A DNA stretch of 64,000 bases from an uncultured Anderseniella sp. Its GTDB lineage: Bacteria > Pseudomonadota > Alphaproteobacteria > Rhizobiales > Aestuariivirgaceae. Where the stretch lies: NCBI GenBank assembly GCA_947488295.1, contig CANKYU010000006.1, forward strand, positions 310,001-374,000, in the 5' to 3' direction. The notes under the pieces are model-generated. The model ran no database searches, was not told the DNA's origin, and saw only the letters and a program-made list of their open reading frames with translations. Both the position numbers and the translations under genes were made by a program. This document shows, one piece after another, positions 54,742-63,954 of this stretch (the first letter of the stretch is position 1; every line of letters begins with the position of its first letter).

Positions 54742-55322
54742 GAGACCGGCACGGTCATGGTCTTGTTGCGGCGCTCATACGGAATGAAGCCCATTTTCTG
54801 GTAAAGTCCCAGCGCATGCGGCGCATCCAGTGTGCAGGTCTCAACGTGCAGGCTTTCCGGATTGTCAGCCCATGCCGTGCGCACCGCCTCAGACAGCAGC
54901 CATTTGCCGATGCCAAGCCCGTGAAACTCCGGCAGCAGCCCGAAATAGGCCAGCCAACACTTCTGCGGATCGCGAGCATCGATTTCGAAATATCCGGCCG
55001 GATTACCTGCGCAATAGGCAACATAGATGGCTACGCCGTCAGCATTGATGGCCGCCGCCAGTTGGTCGTCGCTTAACAGCTTGCGGTCGATCCAGTGGTG
55101 TTCGCTGCCGACCGCGTCATAGAGATAGCGGTAATAGCTGACTGTCGGATCAAGCACATGCATTAGCGCAAGATTGAGATTGGCGGGTGGCATCACCCGT
55201 AATGAAGGCGGATGATCCATGGACAGAAATGTTACCGTTGTTTCGATGTCCTGGGTCTTCTGTGTCACGGTTGCCGACTTCTTTGTATTGCCAAACCCTG
55301 AAGATGGAATCTTGCGCTTCAT
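54738..55322 (-). CDS. GNAT-family N-acetyltransferase
   Basis: The 194-residue enzyme carries the acetyl-CoA-binding motif PEFHGLGIGKWLLSEAVRTA (about 125-144) and the end pattern HALGLYQKMGFIPYE. The acceptor is unknown. ATG 55322 (MKRKIPSS) has AGAAGG upstream and avoids the long overlap with the sulfurtransferase gene that an earlier start would give. Confidence 0.88.
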   Translation of the reverse strand: MKRKIPSSGFGNTKKSATVTQKTQDIETTVTFLSMDHPPSLRVMPPANLNLALMHVLDPTVSYYRYLYDAVGSEHHWIDRKLLSDDQLAAAINADGVAIYVAYCAGNPAGYFEIDARDPQKCWLAYFGLLPEFHGLGIGKWLLSEAVRTAWADNPESLHVETCTLDAPHALGLYQKMGFIPYERRNKTMTVPVS

Positions 55323-55344
55323 GTGGCGGCTGCCTTCTGTGCCA

Positions 55345-56205
55345 TCAGTCAGTTTCAATGGGGGTATCGGGATCACTTCCCCATTCAGCCCATGAACCAT
55401 CGTAAAGGGTGTTGGTATTATGCCCGACCAGTGTCAGACCAAGAGTGAGAATTGCAGCGGTTACGCCTGATCCGCAAGTGGTAATGACCGGTTTGGCCAT
55501 GTCAATTCCCGCATCTTCGAAAACCTTTCCTATGGCATCTGTGGGTTTTACCGTGCCGTCGTCATTGAGCAGCGTCTTGTAATGCACATTGCGTGCGCCG
55601 GGCATGTGGCCGCCGCGCATCCCGGCACGTGGCTCAGGTTCGAGCGCTGCAAACCGCGCAGGGGACCTGGCATCCGCGATCTGCTGGGAGCCGGAGGTGA
55701 TTGCATTGAGGACGTCCTGCTTGTCCCGCACGCTGGAGGCCGAATAGCGCGCGCTCATATGTCGTGGCTGGCGCACCATTGCAGGGCCGTCTTCAACAGG
55801 CCGGTCTTCGGCCAGCCATTTCGGAAAGCCACCGTCGAGAATGGCAACATCCCGGTGGCCGAAAGTCCGGAACATCCACCACACCCGGGCAGCGGAAAAC
55901 AACCCGGCGCCGTCATAAACCACCACCCGCATGCCATCACCGATACCCATCTTCCTCATGCGCGAGGAAAACTTTTCCGGCGGCGGCATGGTATGAGGCA
56001 GGTCGCTGGTCTCGTCTGAAATCTCGTCAATGTCGAAAAACACAGCGCCTGGTATGCGCTGCTCGTCATACTCCGCACGGCCATCGCGACCGGCATCGGG
56101 CAGGTAATAGGACGCGTCCAGGATGACAATGTCGGGTGCTTCGAGCCGCTGCTCAAGCCACTGGGTTGAGACCAGGTTTTCGCGCTCGTCCAGGAGTGTC
56201 GGCAT
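55345..56205 (-). CDS. sseA: 3-mercaptopyruvate/thiosulfate sulfurtransferase
   Basis: The 286-residue protein has two rhodanese domains; the catalytic cysteine is in the second, in the loop CGSGVTAA (about 244-251), the form typical of mercaptopyruvate sulfurtransferases. The N-terminal domain has VSTQWLEQRLEAPDIVILDA. It is followed by the GNAT gene after 22 bases and preceded by alaX and cysK, giving a run of cysteine/sulfur-related genes. Confidence 0.92.
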   Translation of the reverse strand: MPTLLDERENLVSTQWLEQRLEAPDIVILDASYYLPDAGRDGRAEYDEQRIPGAVFFDIDEISDETSDLPHTMPPPEKFSSRMRKMGIGDGMRVVVYDGAGLFSAARVWWMFRTFGHRDVAILDGGFPKWLAEDRPVEDGPAMVRQPRHMSARYSASSVRDKQDVLNAITSGSQQIADARSPARFAALEPEPRAGMRGGHMPGARNVHYKTLLNDDGTVKPTDAIGKVFEDAGIDMAKPVITTCGSGVTAAILTLGLTLVGHNTNTLYDGSWAEWGSDPDTPIETD

Positions 56206-56256
56206 GTGTCTACTTTCGTCTCAAACAGAATTGCACAAGATTGGCAGGTCCTGACC

Positions 56257-56985
56257 CTAGTCCATCAGGGCAAGCCGGAACCTGCGGTTGTTCCTGCCCT
56301 TCTTTTCGATCTTGGTAATGGCAATGTTGCCAATCTCGGCAGTAGAAGCAACATGTGTTCCGCCGCAGGGCTGCAGGTCGACCGTACCGTCCTCACCGAT
56401 GGCGATCAGCCTAACCTTGCCGGATCCCATCGGTGGTTTTACCGACATGGTGCGTACAAGGTTGGGGTTGGCTTCCAGTTCCGCATCCGTGATCCAGCGT
56501 TGCGAAATGCCATGATCTGCCTGCACCAGGTCCTGAAGGCCTGCCGACAGGGTGTCCTTGTCTATCGCACCGGGGTCGTCGATGTCGAAGTCCAGTCTTC
56601 CGCCTTCCGGCGCAATCTGACCACCTGTGACCGGAAACGGCACCAGCGCGCACATGAGGTGAAGCGCCGTGTGCACCCGCATCATGCCGAACCGGCGCGG
56701 CCAGTCGAGCGACAGTTCGACACTGTCTCCCGCCGCCGGCAGGGTGGCACCGTCTTGCGGCACATGAACGATCTGGACACGGTCTTCACCGTACACCGTT
56801 GTTGCGATGGTTATGCCAGACCCGTCAGCCAGTGTCATGGTACCGCTGTCGCCGGGCTGGCCGCCGCCGGTTGCATAAAAATTTGTCTGATCCAGCACAA
56901 TGCCGCCGCGCTCGTTCACTTCCACCACCGTGGCGGTGCAGCTCTTCAGATAGCCATCTTTGCGAAACAGGGCCTCAGTCATCAA
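56257..56985 (-). CDS. Stand-alone alanyl-tRNA editing protein AlaX
   Basis: The 242-residue protein hydrolyses mischarged Ser-tRNA(Ala) in trans. It has the glycine-rich TNFYATGGGQPGDSG motif near the N-terminus and the zinc-binding HTALHLMCAL (HxxxH) and QPCGGTHVAST (CxxxH) of the editing domain. Length corresponds to the medium AlaX form. It lies 9 bases downstream of cysK. Confidence 0.92.
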   Translation of the reverse strand: MMTEALFRKDGYLKSCTATVVEVNERGGIVLDQTNFYATGGGQPGDSGTMTLADGSGITIATTVYGEDRVQIVHVPQDGATLPAAGDSVELSLDWPRRFGMMRVHTALHLMCALVPFPVTGGQIAPEGGRLDFDIDDPGAIDKDTLSAGLQDLVQADHGISQRWITDAELEANPNLVRTMSVKPPMGSGKVRLIAIGEDGTVDLQPCGGTHVASTAEIGNIAITKIEKKGRNNRRFRLALMD

Positions 56986-56994
56986 AACTATCCC

Positions 56995-58038
56995 CTAGGC
57001 TTCAGGATCTGCAGTGACGTCGGGAACACTCAGGGGTGCTTCCAGCCAGTCTGGTACAGGCAGGTCCTTGGAGCGCAGGAACTCCGGATTGTAAAGCCGC
57101 GACTGGTAGCGCGATCCAAAGTCGCACAGCACCGTCACAATGGTGTGCCCCGGGCCCATTTCCCGGGCAAGTTCCATAGCGCCGGCAATGTTCACGCCGG
57201 TCGATGCGCCCATGCACAGACCTTCATGCTTCAGGAGATCAAACACGATTTCCACGGCCTGCGCATCGCCAATACGCCAGGCGTGATCAATCGGTGCGTT
57301 TTCCAGGTTTGCGGTTATGCGGCCCTGACCGATGCCTTCCGAGATCGAGCTGCCTTCCGCCTTGAGTTCACCGCTGGTGAAATAGCTGTACAGAGCAGCG
57401 CCGTGCGGGTCTGCCAGGCCGATGCGGACATCCTTGTTGCGCTGCTTGAGCGCCATGCCGGTGCCGACGATGGTTCCACCTGATCCGGCGGCGCAGATAA
57501 AGCCGTCGATGCCACCATCGGTCTGTTCCCAGATTTCAGGACCCGTCGTTTCGATGTGGGCCTGCCGGTTGGCGACATTGTCAAACTGGTTTGCCCAGAT
57601 TGCCCCACCTTCGCGTTCCTCATTCAGGCGTTCTGCCAGCCGGCCGGAGTAGCGCACGAAATTATTTGGGTTCTTGTAGGGTGCAGCGGGGACCTCGACC
57701 AGTTCCGCACCCAACATGCGAAGCGTGTCCTTCTTTTCCTGGCTCTGGGTATCGGGAATGACGATGACTGATTTGAAGCCCATGGCATTGGCCACCATGG
57801 TCAGGCCGATACCGGTATTGCCGGCAGTGCCTTCGACAATGGTGCCGCCGGGTTTCAAGCGGCCCGACTTGACGGCATCACGGATAATGAACAATGCGGC
57901 GCGGTCCTTCACGGACTGTCCCGGATTCATGAACTCGGCCTTGCCCAGAATGGTGCAACCTGTCAGCTCCGAAGCCTTCCTCAGTTTGATAAGCGGTGTA
58001 TTGCCGATGGCTGAAATGACGTCAGGTGCAAACTTCAT
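56995..58038 (-). CDS. cysK: Cysteine synthase A
   Basis: The 347-residue PLP enzyme makes cysteine from O-acetylserine and sulfide. The PLP lysine is in NPGQSVKDRAALFI (about residue 44), the asparagine loop in EGTAGNTGIGLT and the phosphate loop in AAGSGGTIVGTGMAL. It is the first gene of the cysK-alaX-sseA-GNAT-DUF2842 run on the minus strand. Confidence 0.93.
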   Translation of the reverse strand: MKFAPDVISAIGNTPLIKLRKASELTGCTILGKAEFMNPGQSVKDRAALFIIRDAVKSGRLKPGGTIVEGTAGNTGIGLTMVANAMGFKSVIVIPDTQSQEKKDTLRMLGAELVEVPAAPYKNPNNFVRYSGRLAERLNEEREGGAIWANQFDNVANRQAHIETTGPEIWEQTDGGIDGFICAAGSGGTIVGTGMALKQRNKDVRIGLADPHGAALYSYFTSGELKAEGSSISEGIGQGRITANLENAPIDHAWRIGDAQAVEIVFDLLKHEGLCMGASTGVNIAGAMELAREMGPGHTIVTVLCDFGSRYQSRLYNPEFLRSKDLPVPDWLEAPLSVPDVTADPEA

Positions 58039-58144
58039 GGATGGGTTCCGTTGTGAGCCGGGCGGGGGACGCCGCAGTGGGGCTGTTTAGGTGAGATGTT
58101 TGGCTGCAGGCCGTGCCCGTGTCAAGGATATGCGGTGGTCAATT

Positions 58145-58384
58145 TCAGCCGGACTTTGCCGGAAAACCGTCCAGCAGGCCCGGCGTCCACAATCGGTAGT
58201 CATAATCGGGGTCAAGCGAGTTGGCGATGCACTCGGATGTCGGGATGTAGCTGGAATTGGGCATGTGGAACCAGCGCAGAAAATCCCCCGTATTGATCAC
58301 ATGATCAAGATAGAGTTCGAGAATTTGCCTGCTGTACCAGTGATACTCGCCACTCATGCAAGAGCTGATGAAGCTTGTATCCAT
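58145..58384 (-). CDS. Hypothetical protein, 79 residues
   Basis: The short product is rich in Tyr, Trp, Ser and Asp, with the segment EYHWYSRQILELYLDHVIN and a C-terminal YRLWTPGLLDGFP. No signal peptide or membrane helix is seen, and I do not recognise the family. It lies between the cyclase gene and cysK on the same strand. Confidence 0.5.
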   Translation of the reverse strand: MDTSFISSCMSGEYHWYSRQILELYLDHVINTGDFLRWFHMPNSSYIPTSECIANSLDPDYDYRLWTPGLLDGFPAKSG

Positions 58385-58457
58385 CTGCTAAGACCCCGCT
58401 TTCATGGCAATCAGTGTGCCACGGATCGGGCCCAAGTACCAGATCGCAGGTTCAATT

Positions 58458-60173
58458 CTAACCAGTGTGTGTGATGATTGCTGACAGTTCGGTGGCGCTG
58501 GCAAGGGAGATGCCGGAAATGGTGTCCTCGCGGCCTCGAATTTCGTAGGCTTCGGTTTCCAGGTCGGAGTGGTCGACATTTGCCGTTTGCAGGACTTTCA
58601 GCGACACCACGATTTCCTTCTCAAGTGACTTGGTCAGGGCTTCCAGTCTGCTGGCGGTGTTGACCGTGTCTCCCAGGGCGGTGATACGTTCGCCCGCCGT
58701 ATGTGCCTTGCTGGTCCCGATGCGGCCCAGAATGGCTTCTCCGGTATGAATGCCGATGCCGATGCGCAAGGGTTCAGACAGGGTGGCTTCATGGCTGTGG
58801 TTCAACTCGTCCAGCGCTAAGCTTATTTCAATCGCGGCATGAAGCGCATTTTCAGCGCCATGTGTGGTTTCATCATCCATGCCGAAAATTGCCATGATGC
58901 CGTCGCCCATGAATTTGTCGACATAGCCAGAATGTGCGGTGATGATCTCGCTCATCCGGCTCATATACTGGTTCAGGATGTAAACGACATCGTACGGCAG
59001 GCGGCCTTCGGAAAACTTTGTAAACCCGCGTATATCGATGAACATCAGGGTAACAACCTGCTCCACGCCGTGGGCGTATTTGTCCTTGTTGGCCCAACGC
59101 CCGACCGCACGGCCTGCCGGTACCAGGGGGATGACGGAAAGCTGGTCACTGGGCCTGATCTGACAGGCAAGCCGAACGTCGGGCGTCGCTATGCCTGCGC
59201 GGCTGAGCACCTTGAGTTCCTGGGCATCTGCGGGAGGCAGGTTCTCGCCACCTGATACAATTCTTACGCGGCAGGTGGAGCACCGGGCCCGGCCGCCGCA
59301 CACGGAAGCATGCGGAATACCGGCCTCGCGGGATATCTCCAGCAGAGTCAGGCCGGCAGGCGCTGTTTTGGTCACGGTGTTGTTGTAGGTGACGGCGACT
59401 TTCGGTTTGAAACCCGCGGTAATCCATTGCCCGGCCTTGATCAGCAAGACAGCAACAATCAGCGCCAGCGACAGATACAGGGCAATGTCCATGATACGGA
59501 TTATCGTGGTGTACTGCTCTGCATTCAGGGGACTGTCGAAGGTCCGGGTTGCATGAAACTGTCTGCCGGCAACCCCAAATCCGGCAAACGCCAGAACCGG
59601 AACCAGTGCTGCAACAATCAGGAGGGGGCCCTTCCAGAATGCGAACCAGCTTTTGAACCTGATCCACATGTAAAGGCCAATGGTTCCGTGCCCCCAGACC
59701 AGTACTATCAGGCCCGCCTGCCGCCACGCCTCGGCTGGCCACATGGCCCAAAGCGCAAAGTCATAATTGTCGTTCACACCAAACAGTTCATGCGACATCC
59801 GCATGCCGATTAGATGGCGTGCCAGCAGGACCGGGATCAGAATACCGGTTGCAATTTGCAGGAGGCCACGTGGTGAAATAGCCGAAAGTCGCCGGGAAAC
59901 GATCTTTTCGACACCCAGAATGGCATGCACGACAGCCGCAAGCAGCAAGATTGCTGTCCCAGGCCAGGATCTGGTGACCGCAATGCGGACTGTCCGGAAT
60001 TCCTCCATGGCCTGCAGCGAGATCAGTCCGAGACTGTGATTGACCAGGTGTGTGAACACGAAGCCAAACAGGATCAGTCCCGAAATCAGACGAAGATTTC
60101 GACCGGTGAGGGCGCGCTTGATCGCTGACGGTTTCTTGTTTTCATGTGGAATCGCGCCGACGGTATTTGACAT
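58458..60173 (-). CDS. Membrane-bound 2Fe-2S ferredoxin-adenylate cyclase fusion
   Basis: The 571-residue protein has three parts: six membrane segments (about 30-250) that resemble a succinate-dehydrogenase-type haem-binding membrane domain (histidines in THLVNHS, ARHLIG, WGHGT); a plant-type ferredoxin domain at 258-345 with ligands Cys292, Cys298, Cys301 and Cys337; and a class III cyclase domain from about 370. Metal-binding Asp379 (FIDIRGF) and Asp423 (MGDGIMA), Lys419 and TALGDTVNTASRLE suggest an active adenylate cyclase. It could couple the redox state of quinone or iron-sulfur centre to cAMP. Confidence 0.9.
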   Translation of the reverse strand: MSNTVGAIPHENKKPSAIKRALTGRNLRLISGLILFGFVFTHLVNHSLGLISLQAMEEFRTVRIAVTRSWPGTAILLLAAVVHAILGVEKIVSRRLSAISPRGLLQIATGILIPVLLARHLIGMRMSHELFGVNDNYDFALWAMWPAEAWRQAGLIVLVWGHGTIGLYMWIRFKSWFAFWKGPLLIVAALVPVLAFAGFGVAGRQFHATRTFDSPLNAEQYTTIIRIMDIALYLSLALIVAVLLIKAGQWITAGFKPKVAVTYNNTVTKTAPAGLTLLEISREAGIPHASVCGGRARCSTCRVRIVSGGENLPPADAQELKVLSRAGIATPDVRLACQIRPSDQLSVIPLVPAGRAVGRWANKDKYAHGVEQVVTLMFIDIRGFTKFSEGRLPYDVVYILNQYMSRMSEIITAHSGYVDKFMGDGIMAIFGMDDETTHGAENALHAAIEISLALDELNHSHEATLSEPLRIGIGIHTGEAILGRIGTSKAHTAGERITALGDTVNTASRLEALTKSLEKEIVVSLKVLQTANVDHSDLETEAYEIRGREDTISGISLASATELSAIITHTG

Positions 60174-60263
60174 GGCCGTCAGCTTACTATTGCGAGCACC
60201 TCTGCGTGAAGTGCAAAACGAAGCCGGCCAGGCCTGCTGCTGCGCTCATTTTCAGGAACCGCG

Positions 60264-60905
60264 TCAGCGCCCGCCGCGAACATAGAACAGACCCGGGGTG
60301 CGACCGCGGTCGTGTCTGAAGCTGTCGCGCCCGGTGCCGCCGGTCCTGGCGCTGGTCGAGCGCATGTTCATGACGGTCTCGGAACAACGATATTTGGCGG
60401 ACGGTTTCCAAGCGGTCCAGTCATGGCCAGGACCTTCGCGGCCGGCCTGAATCCAGTACGAGCGGGATTTCGAGTGCGGATTGATCTTGCGGCCGCTGGC
60501 TGTCGTGGCGTGTTGCCGGAACGTTGGCGCGCTGTTGCCGGCCCAGCATTTGTTTTTCATGAAATTCCACTGTATCCAGCACGACGATTCACACGTGCCC
60601 CTCACAACAAAAACCACGTTGCGGCGGTTCATCGAGCGGGCCGCGTTTATCGCTCCCAGTGGATTGTCGCCGCCGTCAGCCCTGGCAATATGGGCGCCGC
60701 CCTGTATGCCGAGGCGATTGTCGAAACAGGCCTGGCCTTTCGGCATTTTGACCCGGTAGCGCTTGCCGCTGGATGCGGTGTAGGTGGTCGTCTTGAAGCA
60801 GGCTGATGTATCAATTCTCTTGCCCGCGGCGCCAGCGTTGGAAGCAAGGCCGGTCAAACCGGCGAACACCAAGCTGGTCAGGGTAACTGCAATAGCCTGT
60901 TTCAT
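60264..60905 (-). CDS. Secreted cysteine-containing protein of unknown function
   Basis: The 213-residue product starts at ATG 60905 (GAGGTG well spaced upstream) with a signal peptide (VTLTSLVFAGLTGLASNAGA). The mature part is basic and aromatic with six cysteines (ACFKTT, ACFDNR, CESSCW, KCWAGN, YRCSET), suggesting disulfides, and an Arg-rich C-terminus. I do not recognise a domain. It stands alone between the cyclase and the stress-protein gene. Confidence 0.7.
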   Translation of the reverse strand: MKQAIAVTLTSLVFAGLTGLASNAGAAGKRIDTSACFKTTTYTASSGKRYRVKMPKGQACFDNRLGIQGGAHIARADGGDNPLGAINAARSMNRRNVVFVVRGTCESSCWIQWNFMKNKCWAGNSAPTFRQHATTASGRKINPHSKSRSYWIQAGREGPGHDWTAWKPSAKYRCSETVMNMRSTSARTGGTGRDSFRHDRGRTPGLFYVRGGR

Positions 60906-61160
60906 AATAATACACCTCGTTTGTACTTTGTTGAGGTAATGCACAATCGGGGCCAGCAATACCGGCCGCTGACGCAGCGACTGCGCGATCCACACCGTAT
61001 CCCAATCCGGTATCCGCATGACGACGTGCGCAGGCCTTGCGGCCATGCATCATGCGGTACATGACGATCAGTCAATTGAAGTCTTTGATGCAGGTCAAGG
61101 GTGCCGGCTTCGCAAACCCCTAATCTGTCAGCTGGAAGTTCAGTCAAAGCGGAGATCTGC

Positions 61161-62003
61161 ATGTCGATCAAAACAATTGCGGTGTCACTCGTTGATATCG
61201 AGCGTCAGGATGCCGTCATGAACGCGGCCTTCTCGCTTGCGGCCACTCATGACGCTCATCTGCTCGGAGTTTATGCGGTTCCCAGCCCGCACGGGATTGC
61301 AATGCCTGCGAGTTTCGGTGCGATATCCGCCGACATGGACAACAGCCGCCATTTTGAAGACAAGCTGGATGAGGTGAAGGCCAGGTTTGAGGACGCGGCA
61401 CGCCGGCATGACGTGCGCGCCGAATGGCGCAGGGCCGATGGCGAAACCGGATTACTGGCAGACGCGATGTTAAAGCACGCGCCTCACGCGGACCTCATAG
61501 TCGCGGGTCAGGTGAATGCATCGACAAGCAATACCATCGAGCCTGACTTCGTTGAGCGGCTGGTGCTTGAGTCGGGACGACCTGTGCTGATCATTCCCAA
61601 TATGGGGGACTTCAAGACGGTAGGCACAAATGTGATTGTCGGCTGGAATGCCACGCGCGAGGCGATGCGGGCGGCATTTGACGCCGTGCCTGTGATGAAG
61701 GGAGCCAAGCGGGTTGAACTGCTGTGGGCCAACGCCCGCGATGAGCCCGACATTGCCGGTGATCTACCGGGCGCGGAACTGGCTGCAGTTCTGGCCCGGC
61801 ATGACATAAAGGTATTTGCCAGAAGCATCTCTTCCACCGACCTGGCCCCGGCAGATGCGCTTCTCAACGAGGCGGCGGATAATGGAGCTGACCTGATTGT
61901 GGTCGGCGCCTATGGCCATTCAAGACTGCGGGAGTTCGTGTTCGGAGGGGTGACCAGGACCCTGCTGCACAGCATGACTGCCCCAGTGCTCATGTCGCAC
62001 TGA
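61161..62003 (+). CDS. Universal stress protein with two UspA domains
   Basis: The 280-residue cytoplasmic protein consists of two UspA domains (about 1-145 and 155-280). The second has the nucleotide-binding end VVGAYGHSRLREFVFGGVTR, with the G-2x-G-9x-G(S/T)-type loop. ATG 61161 has GCGGAG upstream and begins at the first strand (MSIKTIAVSL). Tandem forms are common in alphaproteobacteria. It is divergent from the secreted-protein gene. Confidence 0.92.
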   Translation: MSIKTIAVSLVDIERQDAVMNAAFSLAATHDAHLLGVYAVPSPHGIAMPASFGAISADMDNSRHFEDKLDEVKARFEDAARRHDVRAEWRRADGETGLLADAMLKHAPHADLIVAGQVNASTSNTIEPDFVERLVLESGRPVLIIPNMGDFKTVGTNVIVGWNATREAMRAAFDAVPVMKGAKRVELLWANARDEPDIAGDLPGAELAAVLARHDIKVFARSISSTDLAPADALLNEAADNGADLIVVGAYGHSRLREFVFGGVTRTLLHSMTAPVLMSH

Positions 62004-62023
62004 TTGGCAACGCCGAGGCGTGT

Positions 62024-62122
62024 TCAGGACAACAGATACCAGGCGGCATACAGCGCCGTGATCACAATCACGGCGGCGACCTGCATGGTCACCACTCGTT
62101 TGGTCGCAGTGATCTTCCTCAT
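62024..62122 (-). CDS. 32-residue single-span membrane protein
   Basis: ATG 62122 opens a 32-codon frame: a basic N-terminus (MRKITATKRVVTMQ) followed by one hydrophobic helix (VAAVIVITALYAAWYLL). ACAGGTG lies 6-12 bases upstream. It converges with the stress-protein gene. Such very small membrane proteins are often missed in annotation. Function unknown. Confidence 0.45.
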   Translation of the reverse strand: MRKITATKRVVTMQVAAVIVITALYAAWYLLS

Positions 62123-62212
62123 TGGTGCACCTGTCGCTGGTTTGTGTCGTTGGACCAAACCGTACAATCAGGCTGCGGCGAGGGCAATACAGTCAAAAGC
62201 CTTGTGACAAAG

Positions 62213-62350
62213 CTACAACACGCCTTTCCAGCGCAGCGCCAGATATACACCCAGGGCCACGACCAGGAGTTTGATGGCGATGTAGCCGAGCCAGCGCCGG
62301 GGAAACGGCAACGTGTTTGTCCAGGGTTTCTGATTGTCGGGGGTGGTCAT
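62213..62350 (-). CDS. 45-residue single-span membrane protein
   Basis: ATG 62350 opens a 45-codon frame: a Pro/Trp-rich N-terminal part (TTPDNQKPWTNTLPFPRRW) then one hydrophobic helix (LGYIAIKLLVVALGVYLAL). AAAGGCCAAGG lies upstream at suitable distance. It is 90 bases from the 32-residue membrane gene on the same strand, so the two may form a unit. Function unknown. Confidence 0.5.
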   Translation of the reverse strand: MTTPDNQKPWTNTLPFPRRWLGYIAIKLLVVALGVYLALRWKGVL

Positions 62351-62946
62351 CGCCTTGGCCTTTCTGACGCCGTTTCATCTGCGGTTGGGCAATCCGGATT
62401 CGAATGCTTCAGGACGTTACCTGCCGGGGCGTGAGTGTCCTTGACCTGCGTCAAGATGACGGTCGCGCGCGCCGGGCAGGGAGGCAGAAAGTCAAATGAC
62501 CGGGCGTTTTGTTGAATCGGAACCTCGGGCAAGTTTGACGGTTATTTGGCAAGATTGTGTGGATCGTCGCGGCATTGACTGGCGTCGAGGGCGGGATAGC
62601 CACAATTGCGGGTGACTTTAACTTCGCGATATTTCTGAACCGTAACAGCAGCCATTGCAGTCTTGCTGGTGTATTGGAGTAATTGGCCGGGACTCACATG
62701 TGGCGGTAATGTGTTGAAAATTCAGGCGGACCGTCACATTGGACCGCATTCCCCCCTCTGCGGGCAAGCGGTTGAAAGAGACCACATTCCTTCATAAATT
62801 GGCCCAGACAATTCCCAGCGAACAGCGTTTCGTCGCCGCATTGGCAAGCCATCTTGTTGGTCAGCGGATGGTAGCTGCACGACCATCCTGACCACTCAAG
62901 GGAACAAGTGCAGTTTATCGAAACCTAGTGTAAATGGAGAACCAAA
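62351..62946. other. Intergenic region upstream of the EF-hand gene
   Basis: About 600 bases hold no supported gene. A 37-codon minus-strand frame around 62545-62658 (ending DDPHNLAK, with two cysteines) is too weak to call. The region should include the promoters of the EF-hand gene and of the small membrane genes. Confidence 0.4.
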
Positions 62947-63165
62947 ATGAAAAAGTTTCTCGCAATCATTCTCGCAACCGGTTTTGCTTCAACCGCAGCG
63001 CTCGCTGCTGACTTCACCGCCGTGGACGCCGACCAGAACGGTTCTGTGACTATGGAAGAAGCCAAGGCAGCAATGCCTGAACTCTCTGAAGACGCCTTCA
63101 AGGCCGCCGATGGCGACCAGAACGGCGAACTGAGTGCAGATGAATGGGCCGCCATCCAGGGCTAG
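62947..63165 (+). CDS. Exported EF-hand calcium-binding protein
   Basis: The 72-residue product has a signal peptide (KKFLAIILATGFASTAALAA) and two EF-hand loops, DADQNGSVTMEE and DGDQNGELSADE, so the mature protein of about 50 residues is a minimal calcium-binding pair in the periplasm. GGAGAA lies nine bases before the ATG and a strong terminator follows, giving a single-gene unit. Confidence 0.85.
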   Translation: MKKFLAIILATGFASTAALAADFTAVDADQNGSVTMEEAKAAMPELSEDAFKAADGDQNGELSADEWAAIQG

Positions 63166-63193
63166 TACGAGCCTGCATCTGCAAACGATTTGG

Positions 63194-63223
63194 CCCCGCC
63201 GGACTTGTTCCGGCGGGGTTTTT
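63194..63223 (+). terminator. Rho-independent terminator after the EF-hand gene
   Basis: A perfect 10-bp stem (CCCCGCCGGA with TCCGGCGGGG, 5-base loop) is followed by five T residues, 28 bases after the stop codon. Confidence 0.92.
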
Positions 63224-63253
63224 GTTACTGCTGCAAGAGTGAACTGGACGCCG

Positions 63254-63775
63254 TTAACCGGTGCCGGTTTCGCGCATTGCCAGCCTGGGTTGGTATTGCA
63301 GAAACATGATGAGATCGCCGACCGTTTCGACCTTGTCATACATTGGGTTGGTTTCGGTATTGTCGATGCAGCGCCCGGCACGTCTGGCAATAGTCTCCAG
63401 ACTGTCATCCAGATCCTCGTCAACGATGCCCAGATCATCTGCAATGCTATCGTCCGGCTTCACCGGGTAACTGTATGAAAATTCCTCAAAGGCTGCCCGG
63501 ATGATCCATGTATCGATGATCCGGCAATCGAACGACCGCGCGAACTGGCAGATGGAATAATCACGTCTTGCTTCGGCAATCCGTTTGCCGCGCCATGAGT
63601 CTATGGCCGTGACGGCTGCAAAGAGTACAGGGAAGAAAAAAGCAAGCGGCCACCAGATCAATCCAGGCGATGCCAGGATGGTGAAAAAGATTGCACCTAA
63701 GCAAATGCAGACCAGGTTCGATACCGTTGGTGGTTCACAGGCAGGAGGCATATTTCTTGAAGGCGCGCGCATCAT
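63254..63775 (-). CDS. Hypothetical membrane-anchored protein
   Basis: The roughly 173-residue protein (ATG 63775, or 63772) has a hydrophobic hairpin at about 18-58 (LVCICLGAIFFTILASPGLI and WWPLAFFFPVLFAAVTA). A cytoplasmic C-terminal part follows with an acidic segment (DDSIADDLGIVDEDLDDSL) and an end resembling an acyl-carrier-like or HTH-free helical domain (YDKVETVGDLIMFLQYQ). Family not recognised. It converges with the EF-hand gene. Confidence 0.6.
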   Translation of the reverse strand: MMRAPSRNMPPACEPPTVSNLVCICLGAIFFTILASPGLIWWPLAFFFPVLFAAVTAIDSWRGKRIAEARRDYSICQFARSFDCRIIDTWIIRAAFEEFSYSYPVKPDDSIADDLGIVDEDLDDSLETIARRAGRCIDNTETNPMYDKVETVGDLIMFLQYQPRLAMRETGTG

Positions 63776-63878
63776 CAAAGTGCAACCCTGATTGCAGGCA
63801 GTTTGCAATTCCCTCCGCATTCGGAGCGTTTGGCAAAAGTGTATTCTACCCAAAATTCAGAAAAGTCATTGGAACGAC

Positions 63879-63954
<76 letters not shown>

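Noticed and set aside
56206..57483. 425-codon plus-strand open frame opposite alaX and cysK
   Set aside because: It runs antisense to two well-supported genes and has no domain or start signal.
62545..62658. 37-codon minus-strand frame with two cysteines
   Set aside because: No ribosome-binding site and too short to judge without comparison.
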